Assembly: GCF_021165755.1 (NCBI RefSeq)
Contig: NZ_CP088936.1
Span: 62,001 to 126,000, forward strand
Source: Borrelia sp. RT5S
Lineage (GTDB): Bacteria > Spirochaetota > Spirochaetia > Borreliales > Borreliaceae
DNA length: 64,000 nucleotides
Reading direction: 5' to 3'
The translations under genes were made by a program, and so were the position numbers. Shown here piece by piece: positions 1 to 9,106 of this stretch. Position 1 is the first letter of the stretch; each line of letters opens with the position of its first letter. The notes under the pieces were generated by a model, which was given only the letters and a program-made list of their open reading frames with translations, was not told the DNA's origin and made no database searches.

Positions 1-902
1 ATCGCCTTAAACTCACTCACAACGCTCTGACCAAGAATTGCGTTCGACTCCCCAATAGATTTTAACACTTTAACATTGCTATCAACTGATACAAAAAACT
101 TCCCTTCATGTCTAATTTCTCTTAAGAATGAATAAAAACTACCATAGTCTTCAATCTCAAATCCCTCCCCCTCAAGTATCTCTTTTAAGTCAGCGCCCAG
201 ATTTAAAACGTCAACAAAGAGAACATTTTTATGCCTCTTGCTTCTTGTAATAAATAAAAAAGCATAAAACAAAGCAGATGATTTAATATCCAACCCTCTT
301 AAATTCAAAATCCAAGCTATTTCGTCTAAAGAACTTACAATGTAAAAATCGACCACTCTTTCTTCCAACTTTGATTTAAGATTATCAATCTTATCCGCTC
401 GCTTATTGTTTCTCTGTGCTTCAGTTAGTTCAAATATTTTATTTCTTTCCAATGTAGGTCGATCATGCCAAATACTTGAAATCAAATCTTCATCTAAAGC
501 CTCAATATCTGTATTCCTACAATTTTTAACCAGATCATTGTAAAGTCTTATACTAATATCTTCAGAGTAAAACCCAAGCCTCAAGCCCTTAAGATTTATG
601 TTGATATAACTAAAAAGATCCGGATATCCTTTAACCCCAAGTTTCATTAGCTTAAACTCAGTACCCTCAAGTTCACTCTCTGCCTGTAAAAAATACCTGC
701 CATCCGTAAAAAGGAGCACCTCTTTCTCAGTAACAATCACTGTTCCAGAGCTCCCTGTAAAACCTGTAATAAATTCACGAGCACTAAACCTCACATGAGA
801 ATACTCACTCATATGAGGGTCATAACTTGCTATTAGATAGGCATCAACTCCACTTCTCACCATTAAATTTCTTAAAAACAATACCCTAGTCTTAATATCC
901 AT
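1..902 (-). CDS. pepP: Xaa-Pro aminopeptidase (M24 family), N-terminal part, cut by window edge
   Basis: An open frame runs from an ATG at 902-900 to the left edge without a stop, giving about 300 residues. The start follows an aaaggag ribosome site. The translation has the look of the two creatinase-like N-terminal domains of long Xaa-Pro aminopeptidases, with the stretches YDPHMSEYSHVRF, FTGSSGTVIV and DEIAWILNLRG. These enzymes cut an N-terminal residue before proline in the cytoplasm. The metal-binding pita-bread domain would lie beyond position 1, so catalytic residues cannot be checked. It is divergent from the phosphatase gene on the + strand and matches the position of B. burgdorferi BB0067. 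Confidence 0.85.
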   Translation of the reverse strand, partial: MDIKTRVLFLRNLMVRSGVDAYLIASYDPHMSEYSHVRFSAREFITGFTGSSGTVIVTEKEVLLFTDGRYFLQAESELEGTEFKLMKLGVKGYPDLFSYININLKGLRLGFYSEDISIRLYNDLVKNCRNTDIEALDEDLISSIWHDRPTLERNKIFELTEAQRNNKRADKIDNLKSKLEERVVDFYIVSSLDEIAWILNLRGLDIKSSALFYAFLFITRSKRHKNVLFVDVLNLGADLKEILEGEGFEIEDYGSFYSFLREIRHEGKFFVSVDSNVKVLKSIGESNAILGQSVVSEFKA

Positions 903-946
903 AATAAGCAAGCTCCTTTAAACCAATAACTTAGCAATTTTCGTTT

Positions 947-994
947 ATTATAACAAATAATTCAATTTTAAAAAAATTCTTTATTTGTTATAAT
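947..994. promoter_or_regulatory. Divergent promoter pair inside an inverted repeat
   Basis: A perfect 13-bp inverted repeat (948-960 and 981-993, spacer 20) sits between the two divergent genes. Each arm contains a consensus -10 box: TATAAT at 989-994 on + (32 nt before ATG 1026) and TATAAT on - at 952-947 (45 nt before ATG 902). The -35 regions fall in the AT-rich spacer and are weak on both strands. Confidence 0.6.
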
Positions 995-1025
995 TTGGAT
1001 CAAGAGTAAAATTCAAGGATACAAT

Positions 1026-1913
1026 ATGGAAAATATTAAGGCTGTTGTTTCTGATCTTGACGGAACACTTTTGCTTTCAAAGAGCCAGTTGGGTGCTTTT
1101 AGTGAGCTTGTAATAAAGAAGCTAACAAGAGAGAACAAAAAATTTATTATTGCAACAGGAAGAAGCAGAAGCGAGGTAATGCCTTTTACAAAAAATTTAG
1201 ACTCAAGTGTTTCATTCTTCATAACATTAAATGGTGCTAGGGTTTATGATAATGAGTGGAAATTAATCAACAGATATGATTTGTCCTCTGAAATTGTAAA
1301 TGAAATCTTAAACCTTAGAGAGGACAGGTATAGCGACATACCTCATTTTTTACAAAAATCCGATGGTGTGGACGACAGTCTTTATACTGACAGAGTAACT
1401 AACAACGCTGTTAACAAGAAGATAAGTGAATATGAATTATCAAGAAAACAGAAATACATGGAAAAAGAGTTAAAGGATAAAAGCATAAAATTTCATGAAG
1501 TCAATCACTTCAGAGAGCTTAAAAACTTCAACAATGTAGCAAAAATCCTTTTGTACGATGACGAACCAAACCTAATCAAATATGAGGCTATGATCCTAGA
1601 GAAATATAGACAAGAAATAAATGTTTATTTATCAACACCTCATTCACTTGAAATTGTTAATAAAAAAGTTTCAAAGGGAGGCGCACTGATGGATGTCTTA
1701 AAAATTGTTAACATTGACTTGAGTGAAGTAATTGCATTCGGAGATGGGTTTAATGATGTTGACATGCTGGAAAATGTAAAGAAGGGACTATTAATGGGAA
1801 ACGCAAACTATAGGCTTAAGGTGATGCTATCTTACTTGGAAGTAATAGGGACAAATGATGATGAGGCCGTTGCTCACTACATTAATGACAATATTTTGGA
1901 AGAGCCTGTATAG
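1026..1913 (+). CDS. Cof-type HAD-superfamily phosphatase
   Basis: A 295-residue cytoplasmic hydrolase of the Cof (HAD IIB) family, which dephosphorylates sugar phosphates or related small phosphates. Visible motifs: the nucleophile motif DLDGT with D10 and D12, the conserved lysine K217 in VSKGGAL, and the acidic motif GDGFNDVDM at 239-247 that binds Mg2+. Length fits the family (about 270-295). Substrate cannot be read from sequence. It is the first gene of the long + strand run, has a TATAAT box 32 nt upstream, and is followed 8 nt later by the M29 peptidase, so the two are probably co-transcribed. It corresponds to BB0068. Confidence 0.9.
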   Translation: MENIKAVVSDLDGTLLLSKSQLGAFSELVIKKLTRENKKFIIATGRSRSEVMPFTKNLDSSVSFFITLNGARVYDNEWKLINRYDLSSEIVNEILNLREDRYSDIPHFLQKSDGVDDSLYTDRVTNNAVNKKISEYELSRKQKYMEKELKDKSIKFHEVNHFRELKNFNNVAKILLYDDEPNLIKYEAMILEKYRQEINVYLSTPHSLEIVNKKVSKGGALMDVLKIVNIDLSEVIAFGDGFNDVDMLENVKKGLLMGNANYRLKVMLSYLEVIGTNDDEAVAHYINDNILEEPV

Positions 1914-1921
1914 GAGAAAGT

Positions 1922-3160
1922 ATGGAAGAGGATTTAATCAAATATGCAGAACTTATTATTTTAAAAGGTATCAACTTACAAGAAAATCAGTGCGTACTCA
2001 TTACGGGTTCCATTGGAAACTACGAATTTTTAAGAATTCTTACAAAAAAAGCTTATGAACATGGTGCTAAGTATGTGGAGCTAAATATTGAAGATGTTGA
2101 TATTTTAAGAACCAGGCTAAAATACTCATCAGAAGATTTATTGGAATTCACCCCAAGGTTTAAGCATGAGTTTTTCAAAGAAGTGGTAGATGAAAAGTGG
2201 GCAAAGATACGAATTGATGATACGGAAAATTTAGATGGCCTGAAAGATGTTGACAGCAAGAAAATGTCGAAATACTTTAAGCAACTAAGACTAGCATCTA
2301 AAAATGTTTCAACTGCAACAATGAATAATGAACTGTCTTGGTGTGTGGTGTGTGCACCGGGCCCAAAGTGGGCCTCAAAAGTTTTAAACAAACCTAATAG
2401 TCAGAAAACTTTGGAAGAATTTTTTGAAATTCAGAAGAAGATACTACTACTTGATTCAGAAAATCCAATAAAGACTTGGGAAGATCATGGCGCAAAACTT
2501 CACCAAAGGTGTGCAGTTTTAAATAAACTTAACCTGGAAAAATTAGTCTTTAAAAATCAGAAGACAAATTTAGAGGTATATCTTCTAGAAACTTCTATCT
2601 GGACAGGAGGAAGCGAAAAGATAAAGGGCACAGAGCTTGAATTTAATGCAAACATACCTACGGAAGAAGTTTTCACGACACCAGACTATAAAAAAACTAA
2701 AGGAATTGTGTATGCTACTCGACCGGTTATGATACTTGGCAACTTAATAGCTGGGATATGGATGAAATTTAGTGAAGGGAAAGTAATTGAGTTCGGATGT
2801 GATGATGAGAACTCAAAAATAATACTTAAAAGACATATAGAAACCGATACGCAATCAAAATACATAGGAGAGGTTGCATTGGTAGACAGCAGCTCTCCAA
2901 TTTATCAAAGTGGACTTACATTCTACAGCACGCTATACGACGAGAATGCAAGTTGCCACGTTGCACTAGGTAGTGCTTATTCTTCTTGCTTAAGTAATGA
3001 AGAAAAATTAAAGACTGATGTTGAAAAATTGGATTATGGATGTAACGTTTCTCTAATTCATACCGATTTTATGATTGGAAGTTGTGACATGGATGTTGTT
3101 GGAATTGATAGGAAGGGAGCAGTGCATCCAATAATGCGGAACGGAAGGTTCGTATTATGA
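1922..3160 (+). CDS. Aminopeptidase, M29 (AmpS/PepS) family
   Basis: A 412-residue metalloaminopeptidase of family M29, a cytoplasmic exopeptidase that releases N-terminal amino acids. The metal-ligand regions of the family are visible in order: IPTEEVFTTPD (Glu), GEVALVDSSSPI (Glu), the ASCHVALGSAY segment (His), and the C-terminal IHTDFMIGSCDMDV (His and Asp). Length is normal for the family (about 400-415). An aggagaaag-type ribosome site overlaps the end of the upstream gene. Borrelia imports peptides as its amino-acid source, so peptidases like this one probably feed that supply (inference). It corresponds to BB0069. Confidence 0.9.
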   Translation: MEEDLIKYAELIILKGINLQENQCVLITGSIGNYEFLRILTKKAYEHGAKYVELNIEDVDILRTRLKYSSEDLLEFTPRFKHEFFKEVVDEKWAKIRIDDTENLDGLKDVDSKKMSKYFKQLRLASKNVSTATMNNELSWCVVCAPGPKWASKVLNKPNSQKTLEEFFEIQKKILLLDSENPIKTWEDHGAKLHQRCAVLNKLNLEKLVFKNQKTNLEVYLLETSIWTGGSEKIKGTELEFNANIPTEEVFTTPDYKKTKGIVYATRPVMILGNLIAGIWMKFSEGKVIEFGCDDENSKIILKRHIETDTQSKYIGEVALVDSSSPIYQSGLTFYSTLYDENASCHVALGSAYSSCLSNEEKLKTDVEKLDYGCNVSLIHTDFMIGSCDMDVVGIDRKGAVHPIMRNGRFVL

Positions 3161-3180
3161 TGGATGGGTTGGAGTAGTTA

Positions 3181-3651
3181 GTGATGATAAAGGAGTTATT
3201 TACAAATGACCTTTTCTTGTCTTGTTTCGTTTCAGGAATTGTTGCGCAGGTTATTAAATATGCTATTCAAACAATGAAAACTAGAAGACTTAAATTAAAC
3301 CCAACGTATCTTATAAAGAGCATCTTTTTAGAAACTGGAGGAATGCCTAGCAGTCACTCCTCAACAGTTACAGCTCTTGCAACTTCAATATTTATAACAG
3401 AGGGGATAAATACGAGCTTCATTATTGCCCTTGCTTTTGCCTTAATAACAATAAGGGATTCCTTTGGGGTCAGATACATGGCAGGTGTGCAAGCAGAATA
3501 TCTTAATGATTTATCCGAACAATTAAAAATTGCAATTGAAATCGAACCTCTGAAACTCAAAGTTGTCAAGGGCCACAAGAAAAAGGAAGTATTTACAGGA
3601 GTGATTATCGGAATAATTTCCGCATGGGCAGTATGCTATCGAATAATATAG
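3181..3651 (+). CDS. Divergent PAP2-family membrane protein (DUF212/YuiD-like)
   Basis: A 156-residue integral membrane protein of the divergent PAP2 family, related to B. subtilis YuiD. The phosphatase-like signature GMPSSHSS lies near residue 57, and a second conserved stretch RDSFGVRYMAG follows near residue 97. There are about four membrane segments. PAP2 proteins act on lipid-linked or soluble phosphates, but the substrate of this branch is unknown. The start may be GTG at 3181 or ATG at 3184; a ggag site lies 6-9 nt upstream. It corresponds to BB0070. Confidence 0.82.
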   Translation: MMIKELFTNDLFLSCFVSGIVAQVIKYAIQTMKTRRLKLNPTYLIKSIFLETGGMPSSHSSTVTALATSIFITEGINTSFIIALAFALITIRDSFGVRYMAGVQAEYLNDLSEQLKIAIEIEPLKLKVVKGHKKKEVFTGVIIGIISAWAVCYRII

Positions 3652-3673
3652 GCAGCAAGTTACAAGGGCAAAA

Positions 3674-5110
3674 ATGAATCCATTCAAGCTTTTATGTATA
3701 TTAACACTTTTCTTTTCTTGTAGTATGGCAGAGTTTGGGGATTACAAACCAATATACTTTAAAGGGGAGGAGGATTTAAAGATTGCAAATGATTATATAA
3801 ATTCATTAGGGTACAGAACAATATCTGAATACACGACAAAAGTAAAAATACTGGATTTTCCAGATTTCAAGGAAATAGTGATCCGTGAGCTATTAAAACT
3901 TAATGATTATGACCTAAGAAAGGATCTATTTTTAAAAAATCTCCCTAATCTATTTAACCTGTCCAACAAAAAAATACTCTATGTTGATTCATCATTTACA
4001 AGTAACGAATTAAAGAAGCTTAAACGAGCAAAAAAAGTTGAAGGAGAGTTACACTCTTTTAACTACAAAACCAAAATTAACTATTTTTCAAATATGGTGT
4101 TCATGGTGATGATAACACTTTTATTGCTACTAAATATTCAATATTCGCCCTTTATGTTGTTATTTTTAATAAGTTCATGTACCATCCTGTTATTCAACAA
4201 TGAAATGCTATACTTCTATCCTTTAACTATTCTTTCCTACTTACTATTTGTACTAATCGACAATTTCAATAAAAATTACAATAAGATATGCTTGCAAGAT
4301 ATCAGCTTTTTATTGCTAATTAAAAGAATAAAATTCCCAGTCTTTTTGTTTTTGTTCGTAGTGTTATACTATATTGTGATAATTAGTTTTTTAACTACTA
4401 ATCTTGAACCAATTTTTATTATCTTTGTGTCAGTAACAACTCTTTGCATTTTCCTAATATTCACTTGGATCAAAACTGAAAGAAATTTTAAAAATACATT
4501 CTTGTTTTTAATTGAAATAAAGGAACAGAAGCGAAAATCAAGGATTATAAAATTAAAAATTATCGCGCATCTAACGCTATTTATAGCTTCTCTGATGCCC
4601 TTCTTTTATTCGCAATACATGATAACTTCTTACCAAAACTCAAATTATCTTTACAGCAAAAAATTAAACTATTTCGATTATTTAAACCCTAACAGCATTT
4701 ATTTAATGGTGGGGTACAAAGAGGAAATTCCAAATATTATGGGATACATGTCTCATATTATTTATCAAAATGAGCTTAAATATAAAATAACATCTAGGTA
4801 TGGTGAATCTAACAAAAATGTAGAGGAAGACTATTTTGAAATAGAGAATAACAGAATAACTATCAATCCAAAGCCTGTATATAAAGTAGACAAAGAATTC
4901 ATATCCAAACATCTCAATCAAGAGCTTTCAAAATTATTTTTATACAACGGAAATCCCATTTTAATATACAAAGAAACAGATAGCAGCATTTTAACGGAAA
5001 AGAACAACTCCACAATTTTATTTTTTCTTTCTCTGCCTTTTTTCTTATTGCTATTCCTATTTAAGGCAATAAGATTTACAATTCTTCTAAATATTAACAA
5101 AAAAATATAG
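3674..5110 (+). CDS. Uncharacterised membrane protein, possible lipoprotein, upstream of Rnf-like module
   Basis: A 478-residue protein I do not recognise. The N-terminus MNPFKLLCILTLFFSC looks like a short signal peptide with a spirochaetal lipobox (LFFSC, Cys16), followed by about 110 hydrophilic residues. Next come about six hydrophobic membrane segments between residues 135 and 320, a second soluble part (about 325-445), and a last membrane segment before the C-terminus. It lies 31 nt before the RnfC/D-like fusion and is probably in the same operon. That suggests, but does not prove, a shared complex. I see no resemblance to RnfG or RnfB. It corresponds to BB0071. Confidence 0.7.
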   Translation: MNPFKLLCILTLFFSCSMAEFGDYKPIYFKGEEDLKIANDYINSLGYRTISEYTTKVKILDFPDFKEIVIRELLKLNDYDLRKDLFLKNLPNLFNLSNKKILYVDSSFTSNELKKLKRAKKVEGELHSFNYKTKINYFSNMVFMVMITLLLLLNIQYSPFMLLFLISSCTILLFNNEMLYFYPLTILSYLLFVLIDNFNKNYNKICLQDISFLLLIKRIKFPVFLFLFVVLYYIVIISFLTTNLEPIFIIFVSVTTLCIFLIFTWIKTERNFKNTFLFLIEIKEQKRKSRIIKLKIIAHLTLFIASLMPFFYSQYMITSYQNSNYLYSKKLNYFDYLNPNSIYLMVGYKEEIPNIMGYMSHIIYQNELKYKITSRYGESNKNVEEDYFEIENNRITINPKPVYKVDKEFISKHLNQELSKLFLYNGNPILIYKETDSSILTEKNNSTILFFLSLPFFLLLFLFKAIRFTILLNINKKI

Positions 5111-5141
5111 AAATACACTAAAGACTAGAGGAAAAATCTAA

Positions 5142-7463
5142 ATGTCTAACTCAGAAGAACCAGAAATAAAAACGGCAATAAAAATAAGGTACATGGTAAA
5201 TATAGACGAAATTCAAATTCCTGAATATGTTTTAATTCCACTAGAAACAGAAAATTCAAGGTCTACACTATACGTAATTGAGAATCAAAGAATTGAGGAA
5301 GGTCAAATATTATCAAAAAATATAAATGTAGATTTATACACATACTCTCCAATATCTGGGGTAATAGAGAAGATATACGTTGCTAATCTTCCAAATGGAC
5401 AACAATTAAAATCAGCATTAATACGGTTTCAGGGAAGAATAAAAAATGAAAGAGAACAATCAGATGAGGTAGAATCAAGAGAAAAAACATTAGAAAAATT
5501 GATCAGATTAGGAATTCCTTGGTTTAATGACAATTCACTATTTCAATATGTAAGCAAATGCAAAAAAATAGATAAAATGATTTTATTAATAAATGGGAGA
5601 GATTCTTTTACGAACATCTCAGAAATACTTATAAAAGAAAAGTTAGATGAAATTCTTTATGGACTCGAAATAGTCGACAAAATCTTTAAGTTCAAAGAAA
5701 TATTGATAGTGATAGGCAATTGTAGCCTAAAAAAAGAGCTTGAAAATTTAATTGATTATCAAGACAAAAGATTAAGAATTAGACTCATTCCAAATGTCTC
5801 ACATCCATATTCAAACCACGAAATTATAATGCACTTTTTGTATAACGAAGAGAATATTCAAGAGAGCATAAACCCAAACAAAAACATACTCCTAGCAAAT
5901 GTTGAAGACCTTTATAATGTGCACAGCGCAATTAAAACAAACATTCCATATAAAGAAAAGTTCATCACTATAAATGGTAATCAAAAAATACAAAGCAAGA
6001 TAATAAAAGTCAAAATTGGAACATCAATCCGGCAAATAATAAATGAAGACATTGATATGACAAAATACGATGTATTTTTAAATAACCCAGTGAATAAAAT
6101 AAAAATAAATAACCTAAACGTCCCTATAACAAGAGACATATATAGCATTACAATACTTAAGAAGAAATCAGCGTTGTTTAATCTAAAATTTTTTAAGATA
6201 CCCAGTTTCTCCCCCATATATATTGAAGAGGTCATTTTTTCAAAAATCAAGGGCAAAAATAAACATGAGAATAAAAAATTTCAGTTCCTACAATACACTG
6301 AAACTGAGATAGAAGAAGAAATAAGCAAGGTTCAAAGAGAAATAAAAGAAAAGATATTAAATATCACTCCAAAAAATGAGCCAATATACACTGAGAATAA
6401 TCTAAAAGACATCTACTTAACCATTGTACTAGCTCTAGCTCCTAGCCTAATTTTTTCTTTTTCAAACAACACAAAATTTTTAATTGATACTTTCACACTA
6501 ATAATAGTAAGCCTAGTGGCTTACTCCCCAGTAATGTTTAAGGCAAAACATAAATGTCTATCATTCTTCATATATACCGCATTAATTACTAGCATGATAT
6601 TTCCCTTAACCCTCTCTATCACGTTAAAAATAATGTCGCTACTTTTTACATTTTTAGTATTTTTTTATTTTTCTAAACTTTCCAAATTCCTTGTAAATCC
6701 CATATTAATTTCCTTTATGTTTTTATTACTCAATTTCCCCTCAAGCTTCAAACAAACATATTCGGAAGAACTATCAAGACAAGAAGATATGATTCCAACT
6801 TGGGATAAGGTAATGAAGAAAAACCCGAATATTAAGGGATTAGAAAGCTTAGCAGAAGTTAAAAGACATGAGAACAAGTACATTAATATGATTGAAGAGT
6901 TTACAAATGAGCAAATATTATCTCACTTAAACATCATCATACCGAGATTCCAAATTGAAAGCTTGTTTGGACTGCAAAACGAAAAATATCTATCTCCTAT
7001 CTTGCTTTATATTGGATTTTCATTCATCCTTGGGAAATTTATTCTAAATAAATTAATACCATTATCTTTTTATGCAAGCCTTCTCCTCCTTGCTTACATA
7101 TTTAAAAATATGAATATTTACAGTCATATTACTCTTGATATGTTGTCCCTAGCAACCTCGCCAATTCCAATGCTCTTAATATTTGCAATAAGCACAGAAC
7201 TACAAACGGCACCCTCATTTAAATTTGAACAAATACTATATGGATGCATGCTGTCTCTGTTTTACCTTATGATACTAAGCCATATTCCATTTGAGACCCT
7301 ATCGGCTATAATGTCCATTTTCGTACTACAGGTAAGTTCAACTTTAATTAAGAAATACAGCTTAACGTTTCAAATCAAAAAAATATTACATTATCTAAGC
7401 ATAAATAAAGAAAAAGCAATAGAACACAAAAATGAAAATGGAGAAGAAATTATAAAATTATGA
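5142..7463 (+). CDS. RnfC-RnfD-like fusion lacking redox-cofactor motifs
   Basis: A 773-residue protein. Residues 25-80 match the RnfC N-terminal barrel-sandwich domain (compare YSPISGVIEKI here with the HSPTSGTVKAI type in RnfC). Residues 115-200 resemble the Complex-I 51-kDa-like fold. Residues 250-340 match the RnfC SLBB-like part (NVEDLYNVHSAI, KIGTSIRQII). From about residue 420 there are roughly ten membrane segments in an RnfD/NqrB-like layout, including NP at 519-520 and LLLNFP at 528-533. The glycine-rich GxGGAGFPT loop, the CxxCxxC Fe-S motifs and the SGAT flavin-threonine site of RnfD are all absent. It should be membrane-bound; redox activity is doubtful. It overlaps the next gene by 4 nt and corresponds to BB0072. 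Confidence 0.7.
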   Translation: MSNSEEPEIKTAIKIRYMVNIDEIQIPEYVLIPLETENSRSTLYVIENQRIEEGQILSKNINVDLYTYSPISGVIEKIYVANLPNGQQLKSALIRFQGRIKNEREQSDEVESREKTLEKLIRLGIPWFNDNSLFQYVSKCKKIDKMILLINGRDSFTNISEILIKEKLDEILYGLEIVDKIFKFKEILIVIGNCSLKKELENLIDYQDKRLRIRLIPNVSHPYSNHEIIMHFLYNEENIQESINPNKNILLANVEDLYNVHSAIKTNIPYKEKFITINGNQKIQSKIIKVKIGTSIRQIINEDIDMTKYDVFLNNPVNKIKINNLNVPITRDIYSITILKKKSALFNLKFFKIPSFSPIYIEEVIFSKIKGKNKHENKKFQFLQYTETEIEEEISKVQREIKEKILNITPKNEPIYTENNLKDIYLTIVLALAPSLIFSFSNNTKFLIDTFTLIIVSLVAYSPVMFKAKHKCLSFFIYTALITSMIFPLTLSITLKIMSLLFTFLVFFYFSKLSKFLVNPILISFMFLLLNFPSSFKQTYSEELSRQEDMIPTWDKVMKKNPNIKGLESLAEVKRHENKYINMIEEFTNEQILSHLNIIIPRFQIESLFGLQNEKYLSPILLYIGFSFILGKFILNKLIPLSFYASLLLLAYIFKNMNIYSHITLDMLSLATSPIPMLLIFAISTELQTAPSFKFEQILYGCMLSLFYLMILSHIPFETLSAIMSIFVLQVSSTLIKKYSLTFQIKKILHYLSINKEKAIEHKNENGEEIIKL

Positions 7464-8029
7464 TCAATAGCTTAACGATTTACTTATTAGTTAATAATCT
7501 ATTATTAATACACTTCATCGGTATTGAAGATGTAAAAATAAAAGATAACCGGAAGTTAGCTAAAAAATATTTAATAATAGTAATAACTTCTTTACTAATT
7601 TACTCATTTCTTTTCTATTTTTATAAGTTGTTTACAGAACACGAATTATTGTTTATAATGCCGATCATATATGTAATATTACTCTATATAATAATAATGG
7701 GACTTAAAACTCTAAATAACATACTGATTGTTTACAACAAAAAATCTAAATACTCAAATGATTTTCTGTTATCCAACAGTGGGTTAGTAGCAGTGGTATT
7801 TTTTGCCCTAGATAAAAGTCATAGTTTCCTTGGAGGACTTGGAATAATTGTTTTATCTTCACTAAGCGTCTTAACGTCACTTATGTTAATAGTCTTAATA
7901 AAAAGAAATTTTGAAAAAAGACTAACATCTAAAATATTAGAAAATGAAGCAATGTATTTTTTTATAATGTTCATTTTATCTTTAATTCCAAATATAATTA
8001 TACTAATAAATAGTAGCGAGAATTTATAA
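7460..8029 (+). CDS. RnfA/RnfE (NqrD/E)-like membrane protein, degenerate
   Basis: A 189-residue protein with six predicted membrane segments. The start, with LVNNLLLIHFIGI at residues 10-22, matches the LVNNxLLxxFLGL motif of RnfA/RnfE and NqrD/NqrE. In those proteins a Cys-Pro follows directly and belongs to the intramembrane Fe-S site; here it reads EDVKI and the protein has no cysteine in that region. Length is close to the family (about 190-200). The ATG overlaps the RnfC/D-like stop (ATGA), so translation is coupled and the two probably form one complex. Its TAA overlaps the prfB ATG by one base. It corresponds to BB0073. Confidence 0.65.
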   Translation: MINSLTIYLLVNNLLLIHFIGIEDVKIKDNRKLAKKYLIIVITSLLIYSFLFYFYKLFTEHELLFIMPIIYVILLYIIIMGLKTLNNILIVYNKKSKYSNDFLLSNSGLVAVVFFALDKSHSFLGGLGIIVLSSLSVLTSLMLIVLIKRNFEKRLTSKILENEAMYFFIMFILSLIPNIIILINSSENL

Positions 8030-9106
8030 TGCAAGAAAGAATTGATGAATTGCTGAAACAAATCGAAAATGTTTGGAGGAATCTTTGACAGTCATAAGAT
8101 TAAGGCACAAATCAAAGAATACGACATACAGAAGAATGATAAAGATTTCTGGAATGACAACAAAAGAGCACAAGAGATTCTTAAAAAGCAAAATATTTTG
8201 AAAAATAAAGTGGAGCCTTGGGAAGATTTAATCTACAAACTCAAAGACTTGAAAGAGCTCTGCAAGCTCACAGAGAGCGATGAAGACATAAGACTATTAG
8301 AATGCGATTTTAAGGCAATAAGCGATAAATATAAAACCCTTCTCACATTGTCTTATTTTAAAGAAGAAATTGACATAAATAATGCCTTCTTAACAATACA
8401 CTCAGGCGCAGGCGGTACAGAAGCATGTGATTGGGTAAGTATGCTGTATCGAATGTACTCAAGGTATGCAGAAAGACGAGGATATAAAACAGAACTTATA
8501 GACTTACTTGAAGCTGAGGGCGGAATTAAATCTGTTACGGTTGAAGTAAAAGGAGAATACTCGTATGGTCTTTTAAAAAGCGAGGTGGGAATACATCGGC
8601 TTGTAAGAATTTCTCCTTTTGATGCCGCTAAAAAAAGACACACCTCTTTTGCTTCTGTTTTTATTGCTCCTGTAATTGATGACAAAATCGAAATAATAAT
8701 TAGACCAGAAGACATTAGAGTAGACACATATAGAGCCTCTGGTGCTGGAGGCCAACATGTTAATAAAACATCATCAGCAGTAAGAATCACTCACCTTAAA
8801 ACGGGAATAGTAACTCAGTCTCAAAGCGATAGAAGCCAACATAAAAATAAAGAATTAGCAATGAAGGTACTCAAATCAAGGCTTTATGAGCACTACAGAG
8901 AAGTTGAACAACAAAAAAATAGATCTAAACAAGAGGAGAAAAAGGATATCTCTTGGGGCAATCAAATAAGATCTTATGTATTTCAGCCTTACAATTTAGT
9001 AAAAGATCACAGAACAAAATTTGAAAATCCTAATGTTATCTCTGTTATGGACGGGAACATTGATAACTTTATAGAAGAATATCTGAAGTGGAAAAGTTTA
9101 AGCTAA
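8029..9106 (+). CDS. prfB: Peptide chain release factor 2, with programmed +1 frameshift
   Basis: RF2 releases finished peptides at UGA and UAA. The frame starts at ATG 8029 and runs 19 codons to CTT TGA C at 8083-8089, where a +1 shift after CTT (8085) resumes at GAC 8087 and continues to the stop at 9106. The product is 358 residues. A ggagg sequence at 8075-8079 just before the slip site acts as the stimulatory internal Shine-Dalgarno. The anticodon-like tripeptide should be near TYRASGAGGQHV, and the catalytic GGQ is visible there. The ATG at 8069 in the shifted frame is not the real start. The stop overlaps the next gene. It corresponds to BB0074. Confidence 0.95.
8075..8089 (+). promoter_or_regulatory. 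RF2 programmed +1 frameshift site
   Basis: GGAGG (8075-8079), a short spacer, then CTT TGA C (8083-8089). This is the arrangement known from E. coli prfB, where low RF2 lets the ribosome slip from CTT to TTT and bypass the in-frame UGA. It gives autoregulation of RF2. Confidence 0.95.

Noticed and set aside
8069-8085. ATG at 8069 as start of prfB
   Set aside because: It lies in the shifted frame only because of the +1 frameshift; the true frame starts at ATG 8029 with family-like N-terminal residues before the CTT TGA C site.
8353-8790. 145-codon minus-strand frame inside prfB
   Set aside because: Antisense to a conserved gene, no start signal and no recognisable protein features.
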